Shown here one piece after another: positions 1-8,000 of a stretch of DNA of 33,666 nt; position 1 is the stretch's first letter, and every line of letters starts with the position of its first letter. The notes under the pieces are model-generated. The model was given only the letters and a program-made list of their open reading frames with translations. It was not told the origin of the DNA and did not search any database. A program made the translations under genes and the position numbers. Source of the DNA: Zoogloea sp. (GTDB taxonomy: Bacteria; Pseudomonadota; Gammaproteobacteria; Burkholderiales; Rhodocyclaceae); the NCBI GenBank assembly GCA_017309145.1, contig JAFLDU010000016.1, forward strand, positions 1-33,666. Direction: 5' to 3'.

Positions 1-111
1 GTAGCTTCTGGTATAAAGCCCGAAAGCCCTACCAGACGCCCCTCAGAACCGAGTACCCACACCTATCGGTTGTTCATCTTTTTAAAGAACTGCTGCATCA
101 GCAGCGAAGAG
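1..111 (-). other. Probable rRNA operon leader with boxA-like element
   Basis: Read on the minus strand, the segment downstream of the last promoter contains GTTCTTTAAA (bases 81-90), then ACAACCGATAGGTGTGGG. This resembles the boxA antitermination element and the leader found just before 16S rRNA genes in betaproteobacteria. Transcription would start near base 111 and leave the window at base 1, so the rRNA gene is not seen. That this is an rrn operon is an inference from the leader plus the triple strong promoter. The alternative is a strong tRNA operon. Confidence 0.6.
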
Positions 112-117
112 GTGCGC

Positions 118-145
118 ATTATACAGAGCTTCAAAACCCTGTCAA
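118..145 (-). promoter_or_regulatory. rrn-type promoter, proximal copy
   Basis: On the minus strand there is a perfect -35 TTGACA (bases 140-145), a 16-base spacer and a perfect -10 TATAAT (bases 118-123). A GC-rich discriminator GCGCACC follows, as is usual for growth-rate-controlled stable RNA promoters. AT-rich sequence lies just upstream of the -35 (bases 146-160) and may act as an UP element. Confidence 0.85.
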
Positions 146-276
146 GCAATTTGTTTTTCGAGAATCAACACCGAAGAACAAACATTTGAAGCGCAGACCC
201 CGGAAAACTTCTTCCAGAACCCCTCTCCACCGCTCCAGCGCGACGTTTCCGTTTGCACTGCAGCGAAGAGGTGCGC

Positions 277-304
277 ATTCTACAGAGCTTTCAAACCCTG
301 TCAA
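277..304 (-). promoter_or_regulatory. rrn-type promoter, middle copy
   Basis: On the minus strand there is -35 TTGACA (bases 299-304), a 16-base spacer and -10 TAGAAT (bases 277-282). The spacer and the downstream GCGCACCTCTTCGCTGC are nearly identical to the proximal copy, so this is a duplicated promoter block and not a chance match. Confidence 0.8.
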
Positions 305-426
305 GCGATTGTTTTTAGCAGATACCGCTGAAAACAACCCACTCAACGCAGATTCCGGATTCAATCCGAAACCCCCTTCACCGCCCCAGCGCTACGTTTC
401 CGTTTGCGCTGCAGCGAAGGACGCGA

Positions 427-454
427 ATTATATAGAGCTATCAGATTACGTCAA
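427..454 (-). promoter_or_regulatory. rrn-type promoter, distal copy
   Basis: On the minus strand there is -35 TTGACG (bases 449-454), a 16-base spacer and a perfect -10 TATAAT (bases 427-432). It sits about 70 bases beyond the end of the response regulator gene on the same strand. The block from the -10 towards base 391 repeats the sequence around the middle promoter. Confidence 0.8.
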
Positions 455-478
455 GAAGATTGGGAAAATAAATCTTCT
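454..478. promoter_or_regulatory. Perfect 8-bp inverted repeat abutting the distal -35
   Basis: AGAAGATT (454-461) and AATCTTCT (471-478) are exact inverted copies around a 9-base AT-rich centre. The repeat touches the -35 of the distal promoter, and a second, weaker inverted repeat (498-503 / 516-521) lies just beyond. It could be a protein-binding site, an UP/Fis-like region, or a stem ending the response regulator transcript. No T-run follows on the minus strand, so a classical terminator is unlikely. Confidence 0.4.
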
Positions 479-522
479 GAGCCTCTGCACGCCTGGATCC
501 GAACACTATCCACGCTTCGGAC

Positions 523-1227
523 TCACGCATTGGCCTGATCGACTCTAAGAGGCATCGCAAAGACATAGCCCACACCGCGTACCGCGCGGATGGGGCTCTT
601 GTCCGGGCAGGCCTCGTCAAGCTTGTGGCGAAGTCTACTGACCGCGGTATCAAGACGCCGCTGGTCGAAAAGCAGATAGTCGTGGCCGAGGGCTTCAATC
701 AACTGCCTGCGCGGCACGACATCCGTACCCTGCGTTGCCATCTCGCGTAACAACGTCGCTTCCATGCCGGAGATGGAGACGACGGTCCCATCGGGCGAGA
801 CGATCTCCATTGAGCGGGACCGGAGCAACCATTCCTGTCGCCCGGGAGCCGGAGGAGGCGCTACCAGACGCCGCATTACTGTCTGGATGACAGCGATCAA
901 CTCCCTGATATCCACCGGCTTGACGAGATAGGCATCCGCACCAGACTCGAGCCCGCTCAAGCGATCCTGGAGCCGCCCCCTGGCGGTCAGCATCACAATC
1001 CCCAACCCGGGGCGCTCACGCCGGAGTCGGGCGGCGATCGACAAGCCATCCTCTCCCGCGAGCCCCAGATCCAACACCACCAGTGCGCAGCCATGCTCCA
1101 GCAGATGCCTGTCCAGGCTCACGCCGTCCTCACAGCCGAACACAGAGAAACCGGCACGGCAGAGCTGGAAGCACATTTCGTCACGGAGATCTTCGTCATC
1201 CTCGACGAGGGCAATGGAGGTGCTCAT
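523..1227 (-). CDS. OmpR/PhoB-family DNA-binding response regulator
   Basis: A 234-residue two-domain regulator. The receiver domain (about 1-120) shows the acidic pair E9/D10-D11, phosphoacceptor D53 (VVLDLGL), T81 and K103 (LVKPVD). The C-terminal winged helix (about 135-228) ends with the RLDTAVSRLRHKLDE and IRAVRGVGYVF motifs of the OmpR family. The ATG at 1227 is chosen because it overlaps the stop of the upstream kinase gene by 4 bases (ATGA), indicating translational coupling; an in-frame extension to 1272 would lie wholly inside the kinase gene. Its target is not shown by the sequence. The divergent type I secretion locus is the nearest candidate. Confidence 0.93.
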   Translation of the reverse strand: MSTSIALVEDDEDLRDEMCFQLCRAGFSVFGCEDGVSLDRHLLEHGCALVVLDLGLAGEDGLSIAARLRRERPGLGIVMLTARGRLQDRLSGLESGADAYLVKPVDIRELIAVIQTVMRRLVAPPPAPGRQEWLLRSRSMEIVSPDGTVVSISGMEATLLREMATQGTDVVPRRQLIEALGHDYLLFDQRRLDTAVSRLRHKLDEACPDKSPIRAVRGVGYVFAMPLRVDQANA

Positions 1228-3398
1228 GAGACCGCAACCTCCGAGGCCAGCGGAAGCCAAGCTTCGAGGCATGCACCGGTCCCGGCGGGTCGCGGCACCA
1301 CCTCGAGACGCCCACCGTGGCGAATGCAGATGAAGCGCGCAAGAAAGAGGCCGATTCCCAGGCCTGGCTGACCCGCCACATCGGCACTCCGAAAATACTT
1401 CTGAAAAATCATTTCCTCCTGACCTTCGGGAATCCCCGGTCCACAGTCAATCACCTGGATGAACAAGCCCGGAACGCCTGCCACCTCCCCCAAAGATGTC
1501 TCCATATATACGGGAGACTCTTTAGGACTGTACTTGAGTGCGTTCTCCACCAGATTGATCAACATCACTCGAAGCATCCGGGCATCACCCTTGAGCGTGG
1601 GCAGTTGCGGCGCAAAGCGGAGACAGAGGCGCCCTTCATCTGCGGCCCCGAGCATCCGTGAGAGGTCAACGATCTGCGCGTGGATGTCGATGTCGGCCAG
1701 CTCCATGCGCCAATCCGCGACGTTTGTCCGATCCTGCATCAGGGCGATTTCGAGCAGGGCATTCAGCCGCTGGAGGGCGCGCTCGATCCGCTGATAGCGC
1801 TTTTCCCGCTCAAGCGGGGGCGGAACCACATCCATGTCCTGCAGAGACTGGACCGCGGCCTTGATGATGGCGAGTGGTGTGCGGATATCGTGGGCGATCA
1901 TCGCGATGAAGTGAGACTGCTCCTCGCGCCCACGCCGCTCGATCGATTCGCTCTCGGCGAGCCGCTGGTTGGCCGCCCTGAGCTCACGCGTCTGGCGCAC
2001 GACCTCATGCTCAAGGGCGGCCCCCCAATCCCTCAGGGTATCGACCCGACGCCGCTCAGCGCCTACCGCCTCCGCGTTGGCCAGATCCTTCTCCTGGCGC
2101 AGGCTGTTGATCCTGTCGGCCAGAGCAAGCGACAGAAGCAACATCTCGAGCCCCGACCCGATCTGCATGATGTTGTCGGTGATCTCATTGGTAGGAAGCC
2201 AGCCGAAGTTCCGCAATGCAGTCACGCCCACGCCCACCAGCAGGAACAACCAGCCCGCCAGGAAGAAGCGGGCAGATCGATGCCCTTCCATCAGGCTGCG
2301 TATCGCCAGCAATACGGCGACCACCGAGAAGCATAGGCCTGTTGCACTGACCAGCCGTGCAAGAAATGCATAGGGCAGCCACGCGCCCAGCAGGGCTTCC
2401 GCTGCGAAGAACACGGCCAGCACCTGCGCCACCCCGTCCAGACGCGGCGCACGACGACGGGCATCAAGGAAACGCCTAGCAAACAAGGCCCCCGCCAGCC
2501 CCGATACCGCCAGGGCAACCGGAAACGCCAGATTATCCGGGACGACCGCATCTCCCCAGATCAGCAGACTGCCAAAGCCCTTCATGCTGAGCAGGCCGAC
2601 CCCCATCCCCAGCACCATCAAGGAGTAAGTCAGGTAAAGGGAGTCCCTGATAGCGATGAAGAGCATCAGGTTGTAGGTCAGCAAAGCCAGCAGCGCGCCA
2701 AAGTACAGGGCCTGCCAGGCGTAGCGAAGCTGATCGTCCTTCATCAACGCCATGGGCTGCCAGAAGGTCATGGAGATCGCCAAGCTCCCTTCGGACTCGA
2801 TCCGCAGTAGCAGCACCTCATCCCTGCCGGGCTCCAGATTCACGGGGAAGACAAGGCTCTGATGCGGATACGGACGCTCGGAGCGGGGAACATGATCACC
2901 AGACTGGACGCCGAGCCACCGGCCTGAGGCATCCTGGCGATAAAGCGTGACGTGATCGAGGGTTGGGCTCCCCACCTCCAGCAGCCATGTCCGGGGGGCG
3001 TCCGCCGCCACTTGCACCGGCAGGCGGATCCATACGGCCGCGGAGTCATAACCAAGATTGAGTGACGACCCGCCATGCTCCCTCGATGCGGTGAAAAGCG
3101 CCGTATCGGCCGCCACCGCTTCCACACCCGCCTTGTTCTCGCGATCAAGCCAGACATGGCCCGCCAGAATGACCCCCACCTTTTCGGCGGCGGAAGACAA
3201 CGCAATCCGAGAACCCAGCTCCGCCGCGCAACTCCCCCTCGGCAGGAGCGCACCGGCAGTCAATAGCAGGACCACACAGAGGATCCACTGGAGCCTCCCG
3301 AAGCCCACTACAGACCTGATGACCAGAGGACTGCCAGGCGAAAGACACGGCAGCAACAGAGAAGGCAGCAAAAAACGGGGGATCAAGGAGCGCAGCAT
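1224..3398 (-). CDS. 7TMR-DISM sensor histidine kinase
   Basis: A 724-residue sensor kinase. After a hydrophobic leader there is a periplasmic beta-rich 7TMR-DISM extracellular domain, then a seven-helix 7TMR-DISM membrane block (with motifs such as LLTYNLMLFIAIRDSLYL), a short coiled coil, a HisKA domain with H-box AHDIRTP (His about residue 503) and a HATPase_c domain with the N-box NLVENALKYS and glycine-rich DCGPGIPEG and GLGIGLFLARF. The extracellular module in this family is thought to bind carbohydrate-like ligands; no ligand can be read here. The ATG at 3398 is preferred over an in-frame TTG at 3476. No strong Shine-Dalgarno precedes either, so the start is uncertain. It forms an operon with the response regulator. 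Confidence 0.9.
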   Translation of the reverse strand: MLRSLIPRFLLPSLLLPCLSPGSPLVIRSVVGFGRLQWILCVVLLLTAGALLPRGSCAAELGSRIALSSAAEKVGVILAGHVWLDRENKAGVEAVAADTALFTASREHGGSSLNLGYDSAAVWIRLPVQVAADAPRTWLLEVGSPTLDHVTLYRQDASGRWLGVQSGDHVPRSERPYPHQSLVFPVNLEPGRDEVLLLRIESEGSLAISMTFWQPMALMKDDQLRYAWQALYFGALLALLTYNLMLFIAIRDSLYLTYSLMVLGMGVGLLSMKGFGSLLIWGDAVVPDNLAFPVALAVSGLAGALFARRFLDARRRAPRLDGVAQVLAVFFAAEALLGAWLPYAFLARLVSATGLCFSVVAVLLAIRSLMEGHRSARFFLAGWLFLLVGVGVTALRNFGWLPTNEITDNIMQIGSGLEMLLLSLALADRINSLRQEKDLANAEAVGAERRRVDTLRDWGAALEHEVVRQTRELRAANQRLAESESIERRGREEQSHFIAMIAHDIRTPLAIIKAAVQSLQDMDVVPPPLEREKRYQRIERALQRLNALLEIALMQDRTNVADWRMELADIDIHAQIVDLSRMLGAADEGRLCLRFAPQLPTLKGDARMLRVMLINLVENALKYSPKESPVYMETSLGEVAGVPGLFIQVIDCGPGIPEGQEEMIFQKYFRSADVAGQPGLGIGLFLARFICIRHGGRLEVVPRPAGTGACLEAWLPLASEVAVS

Positions 3399-3506
3399 CC
3401 GTACACGTAAGATTTTGTAAGTTTCAACACAGCCGTATTTGTTATGGTGATGAAGAACGCATCGTGTTTTTTGCAAGCCAAATCAAGAAAATAAGGGAGT
3501 TTTCAG
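3399..3506. promoter_or_regulatory. Divergent intergenic region, sensor kinase / type I secretion locus
   Basis: This 108-base AT-richer gap separates the two-component operon (minus) from the secretion locus (plus) and must hold at least one promoter. No convincing -35/-10 pair could be picked on either strand. A good Shine-Dalgarno AAGGGAG (3493-3499) precedes the ATG at 3507 by 7 bases. Confidence 0.5.
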
Positions 3507-4904
3507 ATGTTTGCAGTGAAATGCAGCACCAAGGATCGTAAGCGCCACCTGCTCGCCATTGCCACACTCGCCAGTTCCCTCCTGTGTATCGGGGGCGCCC
3601 AGGCTGCAGAAAACTTCCCGGACAAGCTGGACCGCATCCTCAAGGAACACAATCTGATGCGCATGGTGGACGCCGATGTGGCCACCGCCAACGCACAGAT
3701 CGCCGTCGAGAAAACCGCCTACTTCCCCAAACTAACGGTCGGCGCCGGCATCGGTCGGCAACATATCGACCGGGACATTGGGACCAAGGGCAACTTCGAC
3801 CCCGCCGATGTTAACGTCGGCCTCAACCAGCTCATCACCGACTTTGGGCAGACCGGCCTGCGCGTCGAGGCCGCCGAGACCATTCTGAGCAAGGAAGGCA
3901 AGGAACGGGAGCTGCAGCGGCAGAACCTGGTCCTCGCTGCCATCGAGGCCCAGCTTCAGGTGATCCGTGCCGATCGCACCCTGCGCTATGCGCAGCAGTC
4001 CGAATCCAACATCAAGCGCCAGACCTCTCTGGAAAACGCCCGAATGGAAGCCGGCCGCGGTTACGCCACCGACGTGCTGCAGGCCAAGGCCCAGCTCGCG
4101 GGCGCCGAGGCCCGCCGAGTGATCGCCGAGAGCCGAATGAGTGAGGCCCGCAACCGCTACCGCGCCGTATTTGGCGAGGCTCCCCTGGAGCTTGGCCTCC
4201 TCGAGGCCGTGGGCGTTCCCGAATCCCTGCTGCCGCGTTCCGAGACAGAGCTGATCGACATCATCAACCGACAGAACCCTGATGTGCTTGCCGCGGATGG
4301 CCGCGCCGAAGTGACGCTGGCCGAGCGGGACGTTCAGCGTGCCCGGGAGCTGATGCCCCGCCTCGCCCTCCAGCTGAACCAGATCCACTACAAGGACTAT
4401 GACGGCATTAAGGGAGACCGCAACGACACCAAGGCCATGGTCCGTTTCGACTGGGCCTTCGATCTGGGCATGAAGGCCGCACGGGTCACCGAGGCCGCGG
4501 ATCAATCCGTGATCTCGGCCCGTGAAAAAGCCGGTTACGTCCGCGTCCAGGCCCTCGAGGAAGGCCGCAACGCCTGGGTAGGCTGGCAGACCGCCCGCGA
4601 GCGTACCAACTACCTGATCAATCAAGCGCAGATCTCCGGCAACTTCCTGGATCTGGCCCGCAAGGAGCGTGAGCTCGGCCGTCGTTCCCTGCTCGATCTG
4701 CTCAATGGCGAAGTCGCGCTGATCAACGCACAGAGCGATGCCGCCGCCGCCCGGGTCGACGAGGTGATCGCCGCCCACCGGCTGCTGCGTGCCATCGGCG
4801 GGCTCAAGCCTGAGGTCGTGCGCGCGCCGGGGATGGTGATCCCGGCGGAAAAGCTGCTGCCCTTCACGACCGACGGCGCCTTCAAGACGTCGTCCGTCAA
4901 CTGA
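3507..4904 (+). CDS. TolC-family outer membrane channel of type I secretion
   Basis: A 465-residue protein of normal TolC-family length. It has an N-terminal signal peptide (positive KDRKRH, hydrophobic core, cleavage probably after AQA near residue 33). The rest is long amphipathic helices rich in A, E, R and Q with two internally similar halves (for example EAQLQVIRADRTLRYAQQSE and later LNGEVALINAQSDAAAARVD), as in outer-membrane efflux proteins. It would form the trimeric outer-membrane duct for the giant protein encoded next, working with the ABC and HlyD proteins downstream. The start has a strong Shine-Dalgarno. The name tolC is not assigned because dedicated type I secretion channels of this kind are usually a separate subfamily. 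Confidence 0.92.
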   Translation: MFAVKCSTKDRKRHLLAIATLASSLLCIGGAQAAENFPDKLDRILKEHNLMRMVDADVATANAQIAVEKTAYFPKLTVGAGIGRQHIDRDIGTKGNFDPADVNVGLNQLITDFGQTGLRVEAAETILSKEGKERELQRQNLVLAAIEAQLQVIRADRTLRYAQQSESNIKRQTSLENARMEAGRGYATDVLQAKAQLAGAEARRVIAESRMSEARNRYRAVFGEAPLELGLLEAVGVPESLLPRSETELIDIINRQNPDVLAADGRAEVTLAERDVQRARELMPRLALQLNQIHYKDYDGIKGDRNDTKAMVRFDWAFDLGMKAARVTEAADQSVISAREKAGYVRVQALEEGRNAWVGWQTARERTNYLINQAQISGNFLDLARKERELGRRSLLDLLNGEVALINAQSDAAAARVDEVIAAHRLLRAIGGLKPEVVRAPGMVIPAEKLLPFTTDGAFKTSSVN

Positions 4905-4924
4905 GCGACACGCATTTCCCCCAC

Positions 4925-4955
4925 GGCCGACCCGTTCCCCCGAGCGGGTCCGGCC
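4925..4955 (+). terminator. GC-rich hairpin after the TolC-like gene
   Basis: GGCCGACCCG and CGGGTCCGGCC can pair with one bulged C around a 10-base loop, 20 bases after the stop codon. There is no T-run, so it is a weak or factor-dependent terminator, or an RNA-stabilising stem. It may reduce read-through from the channel gene into the giant adhesin gene. Confidence 0.4.
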
Positions 4956-5051
4956 ATGAAGAAACGCCCCGGATTTTCCAGACCGCCAGAGCCACGCCCG
5001 CAGACCAGGATCCCGTCAGCGGGCGTGATGCCGTATCAGGAGTAGCAGGAA

Positions 5052-8000
5052 ATGGCTGAACAGACCAACATCCAGATTGACACCCTCGCCCGCGCCATCC
5101 AGATCGTCACGGACTTCCTCGCCGGTCGGCCGCAACAAGGTGTCGCCTCCCTTGAGCAAGCCATCGCGCGGGCCGAGGCGGCGCTCATCAGGGCAGGTCT
5201 CAGCCCGGCCGCGGCCAAGGACATGTCCCAGCAGATCCTGCTCTCCACGGGCGGTCGGGATGGCGGCAGCCCCGCTAATCCTTTCGAAATCGCACGCGGC
5301 CTGCTGGGTGACCGGCAATCCTCCTTCCTGCAGAACGGCGATGGAGGGCGTGTCCCAGGCAGCCAGCCGGGCGATGGCTTCGGCGGTCAAGGCAACCCCT
5401 TCAATCCGGGCCAGGGCCACAGCGGCCCCCAAGGTAGTCAGCCGGGCACCCAGTTCTCGCCTCCCGCGCCTCTCGACAGCACGTACCGCCCGGAGATCAC
5501 CGGACTGACCGGCGACGGTAGCGGCACCTCATCCACGGCTTCGGTACCGGAACGTACCCAACTCACCGGCGATGCGACTGGCAGCGGCATGCCGCGCCCC
5601 GGCACCCCCACCGAGCTGTCCGTCCTCACCCTCGACGGCATGAACCCGGGCCTGCTCGGTGGCAGCAGCTCCGGCACGGGCAGTGGCCTTGCCAACCAGG
5701 GTACCGGCGGTGTCACGGGCGGCGGGCTGGGCGTGTTCTCCACCTTCAGCGCCGGCGCGGGCAGCGGCACCGGCAGTAGCCTGTTCTCCGGTATTGGCGG
5801 CGCACCTGCACCCGCCCCGACGGGTACCCCGGGCAGCAATGAAGCCCCGCCCCCTGCCACCATCGCCGAAAGCCACGCCAGCATCAGCGCCGCACAGACC
5901 CAGGTCGTCGAAGGCGACACCGGCAGCGCTGGCGTGCTGGTGTTCGTGGTGACCCGCGACAACCCCTTCACCGCCGCCTCGGCCCAATGGACGCTCAACG
6001 GCATCGACGCCGCCCAGCTGGCCGACGGCGCCCTCACCGGCACGGTCAGCTTTGCCGCCGGGCAGACCGAAGCACGCATCAGCATCCCCCTCGCCGGCAA
6101 CCGGATCATCGAGGCCGGCCGTACCGTCACCCTGCAACTTCAGGCACCCAGCGAAGGCCTTTTGATCGACCAGCCCGTCGCCAGCGCACAAGTGGTGGAC
6201 GATGACGGCACGGTAAGCATCAGCGCTGGTCAGGGCAGCGTCATCGAAGGGCACTCCGGCACCCAGGTACTGAGCTTCACCGTAGTGCGCAGCACCGGCA
6301 CGGGTGCCTCCACGGTGGACTGGGCCCTGAGCGGCATGGACGCGGCCGACTTAGTTGGCACCCTCCCCGGGGGCACGCTGCAGTTCGCCGACGGCGAAAC
6401 CACCAAGCTCATCGAGATCACCCTCAGCGGTGACAGGACCATCGAAACGGACGAAGTCCTCAGCGTCATCCTGAGCAACCCGGGCGCGAACCTCACGCTG
6501 GGTACCGACCGAGCCAGCACTACCGTCATCAACGACGACGGCACCTTCAGCATCACCGCAAACCAAGCGAGCGTGAGCGAAGGCGATCAGGGCGGCAGCC
6601 AAGTCCTCACCTACACCGTCACCCGCACCAATGCCGTGGCCGCCGACCAGGTGAGCTGGAGCACATCCGGCCTCGACGCAAGCGATTTCGGCGGCGCGGT
6701 ACCCTCCGGCACCCTCGACTTCGCACCGGGCGAGACGAGCAAGACCATCACCGTCACCCTCGCCGGCGACCGCACGGTGGAACCCGACGAAACGCTCACC
6801 GTCAGCCTCAGCGGCGGCGGCGTCGCCCAGGCGTCCGCTTCCACCCAGATCATCAACGACGATGGCAGCGTCAGCATCAGTGCCAACCAGGCCAGCGTCG
6901 TCGAGGGCTTCACCGGCGACAGCCAGACCCTCACCTACACCGTCACCCGCACCCAATCCGGCTTCGCCAGCAGCGTCGACTGGACGGTCTCGGGGGTCGA
7001 TGCGGCCGATTTCGGTGGCACCCTGCCGTCTGGTACCGTCGTCTTCGCGCCGGGTGAGACCAGCAAGACCATCACCCTGACCCTGACCGGTGACGGGACC
7101 CCGGAGTCCAACGAGCAGCTCACGGTCAATTTGTCCAACCCCGGCCCCAACCTGTTCATCGACACGGCCAGCGCCAGCACCACCATCCTCAACGACGACG
7201 CCACGGTGAACATCAGCGCCGTCACCACCTCCATCGCCGAAGGGGGCGAGGCCGATACCCGGACCCTCACCTTCAACGTGGTGCGTGACATCGGCCTGAA
7301 TGCCAGCTCGGTCGAATGGGCGGTCAGCGGCCTGGATGCCGCAGCCTTCGGGGGCTCCCTGCCGAGCGGCACGGTCAACTTCGGGGTCGGCGAAACCAGC
7401 AAGAGCATCACCGTCAGCTTCACCGGCGACCACGTCATCGACGTGGACAAGAACCTCACCGTCACCCTGTCCAACCCCGGCCAGAGCCTGGGTATCGGGG
7501 TCGGCAGCGCCAGCACCACAGTGCTCAACGACGATGCCACCGTGAGCATCGCCGCCGTCGCAGTTGAGGTGCCCGAAGGAGACGAAGGCAGCACCCAGCT
7601 CCTCAGCTTCACCCTCACCCGGGACAACGGCCTCGCCGCCAGCACTGTGGACTGGGTCGCCAGCGGCCTCGACATCGCCGACGTAGGCGGCCCCCTGCCC
7701 AGCGGCACCGTCAGCTTCGCCGAGGGCGAGCTGACCAAGACCATCACCGTGCCCATCGTCGGCGACCGCAGCATCGAGCCCGACGAAACCCTCACCGTCA
7801 CACTCTCTAACCCCGGCGCCAACCTGCACCTGGGTACCACCACGGCCAGCACGGTGGTGCTGGACGACGACAGTCTGGTCTCCATCTCCGCCAACGCCGT
7901 CCAGGTACTCGAAGGCGATACCGGCACCCAGACCCAGGTCAGCTTCACCATCAGCCGCGCCGATGGCAGCGCCGCGTCGTCCGTGGACTGGTCGGTCAGC

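Larger units (their letters stand above)
101..456. repeat. Tandem direct repeats carrying the three promoters
   Basis: Blocks at about 218-306 and 369-456 share the elements CCAGCGC(G/T)ACGTTTCCG and TTTGC(A/G)CTGCAGCGAAG, followed by the -10/-35 region. A shorter copy at 101-147 keeps GCAGCGAAGAGGTGCGCATT and the promoter. Successive -10 elements are 159 and 150 bases apart, so the array looks like two rounds of duplication with later drift. Confidence 0.8.

Noticed and set aside
186-548. Plus-strand open frame of 120 codons across the promoter blocks
   Set aside because: It runs antisense through three strong promoters and repeated blocks, has no Shine-Dalgarno and gives no protein-like sequence.
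3399-3476. N-terminal extension of the sensor kinase to a TTG at 3476
   Set aside because: It would put a His/Lys-rich stretch before the hydrophobic leader and occupy most of the divergent promoter region; the ATG at 3398 is more plausible.
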